The notes beneath the pieces were generated by a model. The model searched no databases, had not been told where the DNA came from, and worked only from the letters and a program-made list of their open reading frames with translations. 26,025 bases of DNA. It comes from RGIG8700 sp964568815 (GTDB lineage: Bacteria > Bacillota > Clostridia > RGIG6154). Positions 13,967 to 21,736 of this stretch are shown here, piece after piece (positions within the stretch are counted from its first letter, which is position 1; every line of letters begins with the position of its first letter). A program made the translations under genes and the position numbers. Where the stretch lies: positions 1-26,025 of the forward strand of contig CAZMRY010000012.1 in NCBI GenBank assembly GCA_964568815.1, written 5' to 3'.

Positions 13967-15310
13967 GTGCTTTCGGTTTTGTTTGTCTTTTTTAGAAAAG
14001 ACTATATATTTTCTGCAATTCTTGGCATCCTGCTTGCTTTTATCCTTATTAACTGCGAGGCAAATCCAAAATACGGGGCATTGGAAGATGACCTTTATAA
14101 GCCCTTTGAAGCCCAACTTCTGGTCGTGGAAACAGATTACACAGAAAACAAGGAGGAAAACGATACAGCAGTATGCAAAATTTTAAACAGAGACAGTCAA
14201 AAAGTTCTCGTTTACTTTTATGGTGAAAAATTTCCTGAAATAAACGATGTGATTTGGGTTAAGAACTTAAACTTGAGGTCTCCTGCCGACTCTCCCCCTG
14301 AGCTTCAGTATTTCAATAAGTATCTGAAAAGCATAAATATACGCTATACTGCATTCATTGGTGAAAAGTCATTTGAAATTACTGCAAACAATCAGGGAAT
14401 GTTTCCTGCTAAACAAGCAAGAGCCTTTAACAAATATTTAAACAAAAGAATACAGTCAACTTTTAAAACACCAAGAACATCTGCCTTTTTAAGAGGTTTA
14501 CTTCTTGGTGATAAAAGCGGCTTTACACTTTATGACTATGACGCTTTTAAAGAATCCGGCAGTGTGCATATTGTATCTGTTTCAGGCTTTCACGTTATGC
14601 TTCTTTTAGGAATTGCTAACATATTCCTAAAAAAGCTCCCGAAGATTATAAGAGATCTAACAACTTTTGTTTTTCTTATATTTCTTGTGCTTGTTACAGG
14701 GTGTACACCATCGGTTATACGAGCCGCAGTAATGGTTATGATTGCCATTCTCTCAGTATATTTTCTAAGGGACAGCAGTTCGGAAAACGCACTTTACATT
14801 GTTGCACTTTGTCTTATAATACACAACAGATATATCATAAATAATGTAAGCTTTGTGCTTTCCTTTGCCGCAACCTATGGCATAGTTAAATGCTATAGTG
14901 CTATCAACAGCTTTTCTTTAGCTATACCTGAATTTATAAGAAGTCCTGTCTGTGCAACAATTTCTGCACAGCTTGGAGTTTTTCCTGCTATGATGCTTTA
15001 CTTTGGAACAACATCAATATATTCAGTTATACCGAATATAATTATCTCCTTTGTTGTGCCAATGCTATTTGTAATAGCACCACTTGCGCTTATTACTGAT
15101 TTTGATATTTTAATAAAGCTTTGCGATATTATCTGCGAATTCTTATTTGATTTTATACATAAAGTTGCAGCTTTACCCTTTAATACTCTTAAAATAGAAA
15201 GCAGTCCGTTTTCACTTATTTTAATGACTTTATGTGCATATCTTTGTTGCACTCTTTTATGCAGAATACATATCCGCCAAAAACAAAAACTACTGAAAGG
15301 AGAAAGCTAA
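13967..15310 (+). CDS. comEC: ComEC/Rec2 family DNA-uptake channel, short form
   Basis: ComEC forms the inner-membrane channel for single-stranded DNA in transformation. The protein has N-terminal helices, the DUF4131-type soluble region (about residues 45-150), then the Competence domain starting near LRGLLLGDKSGF, with SVSGFHVMLL, GCTPSVIRAAVM and SFVLSFAATYGIV, about eight helices in all. At 447 residues it lacks the C-terminal metallo-beta-lactamase-like domain of full ComEC (about 750 aa). GTG at 13967 is the first conventional start, but the same frame is open back to 13877 and encodes what looks like a missing helix (INFLFVLLISTVISL) with no ATG, GTG or TTG. A rare ATC (13889) or ATT start coupled to the clpE stop is possible. 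It directly abuts holA, a common pairing. Confidence 0.88.
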   Translation: MLSVLFVFFRKDYIFSAILGILLAFILINCEANPKYGALEDDLYKPFEAQLLVVETDYTENKEENDTAVCKILNRDSQKVLVYFYGEKFPEINDVIWVKNLNLRSPADSPPELQYFNKYLKSINIRYTAFIGEKSFEITANNQGMFPAKQARAFNKYLNKRIQSTFKTPRTSAFLRGLLLGDKSGFTLYDYDAFKESGSVHIVSVSGFHVMLLLGIANIFLKKLPKIIRDLTTFVFLIFLVLVTGCTPSVIRAAVMVMIAILSVYFLRDSSSENALYIVALCLIIHNRYIINNVSFVLSFAATYGIVKCYSAINSFSLAIPEFIRSPVCATISAQLGVFPAMMLYFGTTSIYSVIPNIIISFVVPMLFVIAPLALITDFDILIKLCDIICEFLFDFIHKVAALPFNTLKIESSPFSLILMTLCAYLCCTLLCRIHIRQKQKLLKGES

Positions 15311-16297
15311 TTGGAAACAATAAAAAACGATTTGAAAAACAATAATTTCAAACAACTGTATTTCTTCCTTGGTGAAGAAGTATTCCTTTCAGACTTTTAT
15401 ATTAACTCAATCAAAGACAAGCTTGTAAAGATGGAAGAATTCAACTATTTCAAGCTTGACAGTGAAAAGCTTGAGTTTCTACAGGATGCAGTCCAGTCTT
15501 CCCCTATGATGTCAGAAAAAAAGCTTGTTGTTTTAAGAGGACTTGATTTTTCAAAAGAAATTAAAGACAGCGATGTGTCTTTCATCGAAGAGCTTCTTGA
15601 TGATATCCCTTTCTACACACACATTATTTTTGCCTGCAGGGAAATCAGCAAGAAAACCTCAAAAATATACAAACTTTTAAACGATAAATGCACTCTTTGT
15701 CAGTTCAACAAACAAGGTTCTGCAGAAATTATACGATGGATTGCAAATGTTGTTAAGAAAAACGAAATGGAGATAACCAAAGATGCTGCCGAGCTTATGA
15801 CTCAGTATGCAGGCTTTGATATGAACACTCTTAAAAATGAGATAGAAAAATGCTGTGCATACAGCAAGGCAGAAGGAATCATCACAGAAGAAACTGTCAA
15901 AGAGGTTGTTACAAGAAATATTGAAAGTAAAACCTTTGACCTTCTTGATGCGGTTATGGATATGCAAAAAGAAAAGGCTCTTATGATATTTTCAGAGCTT
16001 GAAAAAGACAAAGAAGAGCCTGTTTTAATTAACGGAGCCCTTGCCAAAACCATTATGGGCGTACTTGAATATAAGCTTTTGAAAAACGAGGGACAATCCC
16101 CTTCTGCAATTTCAGGCAAAATGGGGCTTAAACCCTTCACGCAGAAAAAATATGCAAGATACTGCGACAAAATGTCTGAGAAGTTTTTACAGAGAATGCT
16201 TTCAAGATGTTCGGAATTTGATGTTTCTTACAAAACAGGTATTATAAACGGATATACAGGTTTGGTACTTTTAATCTGTGAAATGATGGAACGATAA
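15311..16297 (+). CDS. holA: DNA polymerase III delta subunit
   Basis: HolA is the clamp-loader subunit that opens the beta sliding clamp. The 328-residue length is normal. Motifs: QLYFFLGEEVFLSDFYI (N-terminal nucleotide-fold strand), SPMMSEKKLVVLRGLDF, HIIFACREI, YAGFDMNTLKNEIEKCCAY and, in the C-terminal helical domain, FDLLDAVMDMQKEKAL. Its TTG start at 15311 follows the comEC stop with no gap and has AAAGGAGAAAG upstream. rpsT, often beside holA, is absent. The stop codon lies inside a 35-base palindrome. Confidence 0.93.
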   Translation: METIKNDLKNNNFKQLYFFLGEEVFLSDFYINSIKDKLVKMEEFNYFKLDSEKLEFLQDAVQSSPMMSEKKLVVLRGLDFSKEIKDSDVSFIEELLDDIPFYTHIIFACREISKKTSKIYKLLNDKCTLCQFNKQGSAEIIRWIANVVKKNEMEITKDAAELMTQYAGFDMNTLKNEIEKCCAYSKAEGIITEETVKEVVTRNIESKTFDLLDAVMDMQKEKALMIFSELEKDKEEPVLINGALAKTIMGVLEYKLLKNEGQSPSAISGKMGLKPFTQKKYARYCDKMSEKFLQRMLSRCSEFDVSYKTGIINGYTGLVLLICEMMER

Positions 16298-16325
16298 AAG
16301 GAGCTTTAAAAGCTCCTTTTATCGT
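16291..16325. terminator. Bidirectional terminator palindrome shared by holA and the deacetylase gene
   Basis: ACGATAAAAGGAGCTTT (16291-16307) and its exact reverse complement (16309-16325) flank a single central base. Both convergent genes end inside it with the same codons, GAA CGA TAA, so each protein ends Glu-Arg. The arm ends supply the T-run in both directions. Confidence 0.85.
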
Positions 16326-17506
16326 TCTGTATAATATACACTATCCACATCAAAAAATGTATCATTTATAAATTGCTTCTTTGTTCTCATATTATATCTG
16401 TCCAGGTTAAATCTTTCAGATATCATAACACCCTCGTCGGTAAAAAATGTTCTCATTACAGGGCTTACAGGGCAGAAATAATTATAGCCCATATTCTTAA
16501 GATACATAAGTCTTTCATCGCCCTCATTAAGGTGGTAACCAAATGGGGAAATGTATATATCGGGTTTAAGCACAACCTCATAAATTCTTTCTTTGAAACG
16601 GTTGGTGTCGTATTCCAAATCTTTCATTTCAACTTGTCCGTCTCTGAAATAATCGTTATGGGTGTAGCTGTGGCAGGCAATAAGCCAGCCTGTATTTTTA
16701 AGAGCCTGTGCAACTTCTGTTGCCTGTTTTTTCAGTTCATCTTTCTTTGTTTCGTCTTCTTCTTTTATGAAGTTATAACCAAATGCTCCTTCATAACCTG
16801 TTACCGCAACTATTCCCTTTGCACCCCTGTATGAAAAATCAGGATGTTTTTCAACGAACTTGTCAAGTATTGGCATAACATCGCCATTATATGTTATTTC
16901 ATAATCACCATTTAGATTTTTAACTTCCGTTGCAACATTTCCGTTTTCATCTACAACAAGTCTGTCTGCAAAACCGTCATTTTCCATATAGTCGTAATAG
17001 TTAACATCATCTATTGATATAACAAGAGGTTTTTTTCCCTCGGGAAGGATAATTTTCTCTCCTTCTTTTACATCTGTCATATTAAATAATATAAATCCTC
17101 TTTCGTAAAGCTGTGGGAGCATACCTTCAAATTCTGATACGGTTGTCATCCACATATCATAGCCCTCATGCATATAGTCACCATCAAAGGCAAGCTCAGG
17201 ATAAACTACAAGACTGTGAAAAAACACATGGTAAACAGTTCCGTCATATTCTTTAAGCTTAGATTTTTCTGTATTTATCTTTTCTCTTATTTTTGCAGTT
17301 TTTTCTTGGCTGTAGTCTGCCTCTTCAATAAGCTTTAAAGCTTCATCAAAGTAGTAGCCCTCAATCAGCTTTTCAGCCTGTGTTACAAGCTCAGAAAACA
17401 TATTGTTTTTACTCACCTGCCGTCTTATCCCTGAAAGGACAACAGCAACTATACACACAACTGTAACTGCAATAATGAGAAGGTTGTTTCTCAAGATTTT
17501 TTTCAT
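16319..17506 (-). CDS. Membrane-anchored polysaccharide deacetylase-like protein
   Basis: A 395-residue protein with an N-terminal signal anchor (about residues 8-26), a predicted helical segment (about 33-85) and a carbohydrate esterase 4 type (NodB-like) barrel facing outside. Visible motifs: VISIDDVNYYDY (metal-binding Asp pair), CHSYTHNDYF (the HxxxH-like metal histidines) and ISPFGYHLNEGD (motif 3, which has RxPY/F in classical members). The substrate is probably peptidoglycan or another cell-wall glycan; the first Asp motif and the missing Arg in motif 3 are atypical, so activity is not certain. GGAG lies before the ATG, and a sigma-A promoter is at 17537-17565. It is a single gene. Confidence 0.8.
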   Translation of the reverse strand: MKKILRNNLLIIAVTVVCIVAVVLSGIRRQVSKNNMFSELVTQAEKLIEGYYFDEALKLIEEADYSQEKTAKIREKINTEKSKLKEYDGTVYHVFFHSLVVYPELAFDGDYMHEGYDMWMTTVSEFEGMLPQLYERGFILFNMTDVKEGEKIILPEGKKPLVISIDDVNYYDYMENDGFADRLVVDENGNVATEVKNLNGDYEITYNGDVMPILDKFVEKHPDFSYRGAKGIVAVTGYEGAFGYNFIKEEDETKKDELKKQATEVAQALKNTGWLIACHSYTHNDYFRDGQVEMKDLEYDTNRFKERIYEVVLKPDIYISPFGYHLNEGDERLMYLKNMGYNYFCPVSPVMRTFFTDEGVMISERFNLDRYNMRTKKQFINDTFFDVDSVYYTER

Positions 17507-17536
17507 TTCAATTCTCCTTTATAACACCACAAACTC

Positions 17537-17565
17537 ATTATACAGTATAATTGTTAATTTGTCGA
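17537..17565 (-). promoter_or_regulatory. Promoter of the deacetylase-like gene
   Basis: On the minus strand, TCGACA (17565-17560), 17 bases and TATAAT (17542-17537). Confidence 0.7.
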
Positions 17566-17576
17566 CAGATTTCGGC

Positions 17577-17607
17577 AAAAAAACAATCCCCGATGTGCTC
17601 GGAGATT
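17577..17607 (-). terminator. Terminator of the nagA-ROK kinase operon
   Basis: On the minus strand, AATCTCCGA (17607-17599), a 5-base loop, TCGGGGATT (17593-17585) with one G-U pair, then seven T from 17583. It is a standard intrinsic terminator eight bases past the stop of the gene at 17615. Confidence 0.9.
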
Positions 17608-17614
17608 ATTAGAT

Positions 17615-18982
17615 TTATTTAATTTTTGGTAAGCTTGCTGCTGCAACAGACTGTCCAACTCTTCTTGCTTTTTCATCAGGAATATGAAGATGAATTTTCT
17701 TTGCAAGCTCTGGGAATTCTTCTCTTAATACTTCGTTTGCCTTTGTAAGGAGGATTGTTCCGCCCTTACCGCTTGTTACTCTGCCCATAATTAAAACATG
17801 CTTAATATCATAGAACATTGAGTAGTATGCGATTGTATAACCAAAGTATGTACCGATTGTTTCGTAAATATCTGCTGCACGGCAGTCTTCCTGTTCCATA
17901 AGGCTCTGAACAACCTTAAGCTTTTCTGCAGGAGAAAGGCTTTCATCAAGGGCAATACCTGCTCTTGGTGCAAGCTTGATAACCGCATCCTGTGAAAAAT
18001 ATTTAACACCGCAACCGTAGTCACCGCTCCATTCGTCTACCATCGCACCTTTGTTAAAGTCAACAGGAACGAATGCAAGCTCATTAAGCCAGCCTGTAAT
18101 GTTACCGTCTTTATCAACATAACCTGCAGCTTCGCTTGTACCCATAGCAACACCTAAAACATTGTTGTCTTCAAGGCTCATAGCACCTGCAAGTGCTGTA
18201 ACATCACCGTCATTTGCAACTTCAACAGGAACATCACCAATTTCCTTTGCAACATCTAAATACATATTCTTAACATGCTTTTCAAAATCTTCGTCTGAAA
18301 CCTTTAAGAAAAGTGATGCAACCATAATTTTGTTATCAATATAAACACCTGCTGATGAAACACCGATAGCATCAACTCTTGGCATATGTGATGCTGCAGT
18401 TTTCATTGCATTTAAAATACCTTCGTAGTGGTACATAGGGTCGCTCTGGAGCTTAGGGAACCATACAACTTCTTCAGAATATACTGTTTCGCCATTTACA
18501 ACAGCAGAAACCTTTCTGTCCGATCCGCCTGCATCAAAACCAATTCTGCAACCATCAAGATGTCTGCCAACAGGTGATGAAACATCATTTTCTACAGGTG
18601 CATCTTTAACATCTTCTACATATACAACTTCAAATGGCTTTTCATAAACACGAGCCATAAAGTTAAAGTCAAATTCTCTTGCTCCGCCTGCTTTATAATC
18701 GTCTGCAATTTTGTCGTAGATATATTTTGAGCCTGCGATAAATACTTTATAACCGCCTTTTGCCCAGAGAAGTGTTTTAATAATTCTTTCAGCTACTCTG
18801 TAGTTTTCTTCATCGTGACCTGTTCCGTCTTTATAAATATCCATATTGTAAACAGCGGTAAGACCATTGTTTCTTTCAACACAGATTACAAGCTCCTGTG
18901 AGTCTGCATTTTTAACCGCCTCTTTAAAGTCATTAATAACCTTGACCATAGGCATAAATTCAGGTTCGAGTTTTGCTACCAT
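17615..18982 (-). CDS. Long ROK-type sugar kinase-like protein
   Basis: A 455-residue protein with an N-terminal domain of about 145 residues of unknown function and a C-terminal actin-fold (ROK-like) domain beginning at RIGFDAGGSDRKVSAVVNGE (phosphate loop). Further signatures: AIGVSSAGVYIDNKI, VEVANDGDVTALAGA (ROK-type catalytic Asp) and GVAMGTSEAAGYVDKDG. The zinc signature of most ROK proteins (GH near CxCGxxGCxE) is absent; LNELAFVPVD and SGDYGCG stand in its place. It lies two bases after nagA, so it probably phosphorylates an amino sugar such as GlcNAc or ManNAc, but the substrate is inferred from context only. GGAG precedes the ATG at 18982. Confidence 0.72.
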   Translation of the reverse strand: MVAKLEPEFMPMVKVINDFKEAVKNADSQELVICVERNNGLTAVYNMDIYKDGTGHDEENYRVAERIIKTLLWAKGGYKVFIAGSKYIYDKIADDYKAGGAREFDFNFMARVYEKPFEVVYVEDVKDAPVENDVSSPVGRHLDGCRIGFDAGGSDRKVSAVVNGETVYSEEVVWFPKLQSDPMYHYEGILNAMKTAASHMPRVDAIGVSSAGVYIDNKIMVASLFLKVSDEDFEKHVKNMYLDVAKEIGDVPVEVANDGDVTALAGAMSLEDNNVLGVAMGTSEAAGYVDKDGNITGWLNELAFVPVDFNKGAMVDEWSGDYGCGVKYFSQDAVIKLAPRAGIALDESLSPAEKLKVVQSLMEQEDCRAADIYETIGTYFGYTIAYYSMFYDIKHVLIMGRVTSGKGGTILLTKANEVLREEFPELAKKIHLHIPDEKARRVGQSVAAASLPKIK

Positions 18983-18984
18983 AA

Positions 18985-20130
18985 TTATTCTCCTTTATAT
19001 CTTATTTCGCCACCGAGAATTGTCATCAGGGCATTAAATTTTTCATCTGCAATCATAAAGTCTGCTCTTTTACCTTCTTCTATAGAGCCGATTTCTTTGT
19101 CTTCACCAAGTGCTGTTGCAGGATTAAGTGATGCACAGTTAACTGCTTCATAAACCTCAAGCTTTGTGTTTTCAAGAAGGTTTGCCACAGCCTTGTTAAG
19201 CTCAAGAACGCTTCCTGCAATTGTTCCGTCAGGCATCAGGCACTTAATACCTTCTTTATGCACAGGCTGTCCGCCAAGTGTGTAGTCACCGTCAACCATA
19301 CCGCCTGCTCTTATGCAGTCTGTAATAAGGCAAAGCTTATCTTCCTTGATTTTTGCAATAAGACCAAAAAGTCCTTTGTCAATATGGAATGTATCTGCAA
19401 TCAATTCAACAGAAACATTGTCTGCTGAAAGTGCAGAGCCTACAACACCCGGGTTTCTGTGAGATAAAGCTGTCATTGCATTAAAAAGATGTGTTGTATG
19501 TTTAACGCCCTTTTCTACACCTTTGTTTGCTTCTTCAAAAGTTGCGTTTGTGTGTCCCATAGAAATAAGCACACTTCCGTCTTTTGCAACTTTTTCGATT
19601 GCATCAAGTGCTCCGTCTACTTCAGGGGCAACTGTGAAAAGCTTAACAATATCTTTATTTGCAAGAATGAAGTCACCATCTGGTCTTAAGATATGTTCTT
19701 CTGCCTGTGCACCTTTTTTAGATGGGTTAATAAATGGACCTTCGCTGTTTACGCCAAGAATTCTTGCACCGTAATACTCACCGCTGTTTTTAACTTCTCT
19801 TACTGCATCAAAAGCATCTTCAATTTCTTTTTTGGAAACTGTCATTGTTGTAGGACACCATGCTGTTACACCATTTTTGATAATGCCTTCTGCCATTTTC
19901 TTTATGCCATCAGTATCACCGTCTGAAACATCAGCACCAAGGTAGCCGTGAATGTGCATATCCACAAGGCCAGGACAAACATATTTGCCCTTTGCATCTA
20001 TAATTTCACAGTCTGCAGTATTGATATCCTTCTGTTCAGCTATTTTCTGAATTTTATCATCAAAAACAACCGCAAGATTTTCTGCAACTCTGTCTTTTAA
20101 AACTACTTTACCGTTAATAATACATTTCAT
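18985..20130 (-). CDS. nagA: N-acetylglucosamine-6-phosphate deacetylase
   Basis: NagA removes the acetyl group from GlcNAc-6-phosphate, a step in amino-sugar use and cell-wall recycling. The 381-residue amidohydrolase has the expected motifs: GLVDMHIHGYLG (metal site), ILGVNSEGPFI (metal-binding Glu), ISMGHTNAT (His), HLFNAMTALSHRNPGVVG (His and substrate loop), ADTFHI, LITDCIRAGG (catalytic Asp) and GTIAGSVLELNKAV. GGGAGG lies before the ATG at 20130. It is the first gene of a two-gene operon with the ROK-type kinase. NagB is not in the window. Confidence 0.95.
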   Translation of the reverse strand: MKCIINGKVVLKDRVAENLAVVFDDKIQKIAEQKDINTADCEIIDAKGKYVCPGLVDMHIHGYLGADVSDGDTDGIKKMAEGIIKNGVTAWCPTTMTVSKKEIEDAFDAVREVKNSGEYYGARILGVNSEGPFINPSKKGAQAEEHILRPDGDFILANKDIVKLFTVAPEVDGALDAIEKVAKDGSVLISMGHTNATFEEANKGVEKGVKHTTHLFNAMTALSHRNPGVVGSALSADNVSVELIADTFHIDKGLFGLIAKIKEDKLCLITDCIRAGGMVDGDYTLGGQPVHKEGIKCLMPDGTIAGSVLELNKAVANLLENTKLEVYEAVNCASLNPATALGEDKEIGSIEEGKRADFMIADEKFNALMTILGGEIRYKGE

Positions 20131-20152
20131 AGCTTTATTCCTCCCTGATAAT

Positions 20153-20181
20153 AATCTAACATGAAAAAAGAAAATTTACAA
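20153..20181 (-). promoter_or_regulatory. Weak candidate promoter of nagA
   Basis: On the minus strand, TTGTAA (20181-20176), 17 bases and TAGATT (20158-20153), 4/6 each. No clear operator palindrome was found beside it. Confidence 0.3.
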
Positions 20182-20235
20182 CATAATTTTAGACTTAATT
20201 TTATATTGTTTTCGCTATTTTATATAAAAACATAT

Positions 20236-20261
20236 AAAAAAGTGCCTTTCGGCACTTTTTT
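20236..20261. terminator. Terminator of glnA
   Basis: AAAAAAGTGCC (20236-20246), loop TTTC, GGCACTTTTTT (20251-20261). It is symmetrical, so it works in both directions. The first two bases of the glnA stop triplet (20262-20260 on the minus strand) fall in the stem. Confidence 0.9.
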
Positions 20262-21681
20262 ATAGATTGTAATATTTATCAAATTCTGCAGGATGAGGAA
20301 TTGCATTAAGCTCATTTACTTCCTTACGCTTTGCGGAAATGAAGTTCTTTAACAGCTCTTCCGGGAATACGCCGCCGGCTGTAAGATAATCGTGGTCAGC
20401 CTCAAGAGCATCAAGTGCTTCACCAAGAGATGTTGGAAGCTGCTTTAATTTTGCCTTTTCTTCTTCAGGAAGATGGAAAAGGTTAAAATCATATGGTCCC
20501 CAACCGTTTTCGTGTGGGTCTATCTGATTTTTAATACCGTCAATACCTGCCATTAATATTGCGGCATAGCAGAAATATGGGTTACAGGTTGCATCAGGGT
20601 TTCTTAATTCAAATCTTCTCTTTGCAGGTTCTTTTGCATATGCAGGTATTCTTATAACCGCACTTCTGTTTGATGTTGCATAACCAACTGTTACAGGTGC
20701 TTCAAAACCTGGTACAAGTCTTTTGAATGAGTTTGTGCTTGGGTTTGTAATGGCACACAGTGATGCAATATGTTTTAAAAGACCGCCCATAAACCAATGA
20801 GCTTCTTTACTTAAGTTTGAATATCCGTTATCGTCTGAGAAAACAGGTTGTCCGTCTTTTAAAAGAAGCATATGAACATGCATACCGTTTCCTGCTTCAC
20901 CCATTACAGGCTTTGGCATAAAGGTTGCTGAAAGTCCGTATTTTCTTGCTGTGTTGTGGATGATGTATTTAATCATCATTGTTGCATCTGCCATTTTTGA
21001 CATCTGACCAAGCTCAGGCTCAATTTCAAACTGTCCGCCTGCACCAACTTCAGGATGGTGGTAGTTAAGAGCAATACCCATATCATCCATAAGCATACAC
21101 ATTTCTGATCTCGCCTCGTAGGTTGTGTCAAATGGCTTTGCAATGTGATAGTTTTTCTGTTTTGCAACTGTATTTCCAAGACCTTCTGCAGCACTGTTCC
21201 AATGTGCCTGCTGAGCATCAAGGCACATTCCTATTGATTCAGGCTTTACTTCCCAGCCAACACTGTCAAAAAGATAAAATTCAAATTCAGGAAGAATAAG
21301 CATTGTGTCAGCAATACCACAGTCTTTAAGATATTTTTCAGCCGCTAAAACGATATTTCTCGGATACTGTGCTAAGGGTCTGTTTTCAGGATTGTCAATA
21401 ATCATTGCATTACCCGTCATAGAAAGTGTTGGAATTTCACAGAATGGGTCAATAACAGCTGTATCAGGGTCAGGTATAAATACCATATCACTTTTTTCTA
21501 CTACTGCATAACCGTAGTTAGATGCGTCGAAGCCGATACCGTTTTTCATTGTACTTTCTGAGAAATTTTTTGCAGGAATGGTAACATGACGGAACTGACC
21601 ATTAATATCTACCATTTTAAAGTCAACCATTTTAATGTCGTTTTCTTTAATCATAGCTAAAATATCTTTAACCGTTTTCAT
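20260..21681 (-). CDS. glnA: Glutamine synthetase, type I
   Basis: GlnA makes glutamine from glutamate, ammonia and ATP, as a cytoplasmic dodecamer. The 473 residues and the C-terminal part (LTAGGVFPEELL to the end) resemble the longer GSI-beta form (E. coli, 469 aa) rather than the shorter alpha form. Motifs: DASNYGYAVVEKSDM (latch region), ILPEFEFYLFD (metal Glu), GAGGQFEIEPELG, EAGNGMHVHMLL (metal His), TNPSTNSFKRLVPGFEAPV (glutamate loop) and RRFELRNPDATCNPYFCYAA. The tyrosine adenylylated in the E. coli enzyme is replaced by Phe402 (NLFHLPEEE), so control by adenylylation is unlikely. GGAG precedes the ATG. It follows the MATE gene by 38 bases and has its own promoter candidate. Confidence 0.97.
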   Translation of the reverse strand: MKTVKDILAMIKENDIKMVDFKMVDINGQFRHVTIPAKNFSESTMKNGIGFDASNYGYAVVEKSDMVFIPDPDTAVIDPFCEIPTLSMTGNAMIIDNPENRPLAQYPRNIVLAAEKYLKDCGIADTMLILPEFEFYLFDSVGWEVKPESIGMCLDAQQAHWNSAAEGLGNTVAKQKNYHIAKPFDTTYEARSEMCMLMDDMGIALNYHHPEVGAGGQFEIEPELGQMSKMADATMMIKYIIHNTARKYGLSATFMPKPVMGEAGNGMHVHMLLLKDGQPVFSDDNGYSNLSKEAHWFMGGLLKHIASLCAITNPSTNSFKRLVPGFEAPVTVGYATSNRSAVIRIPAYAKEPAKRRFELRNPDATCNPYFCYAAILMAGIDGIKNQIDPHENGWGPYDFNLFHLPEEEKAKLKQLPTSLGEALDALEADHDYLTAGGVFPEELLKNFISAKRKEVNELNAIPHPAEFDKYYNL

Positions 21682-21707
21682 AATTTTTCTCCTTTATGTT
21701 TTTTATA

Positions 21708-21736
21708 ATTATACATCATTTACATTTCATCTGCAA
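21708..21736 (-). promoter_or_regulatory. Candidate glnA promoter within the end of the MATE gene
   Basis: On the minus strand, TTGCAG (21736-21731), 17 bases and a perfect TATAAT (21713-21708). The -35 lies in the last codons of the MATE gene and is weak (3/6). Confidence 0.5.
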
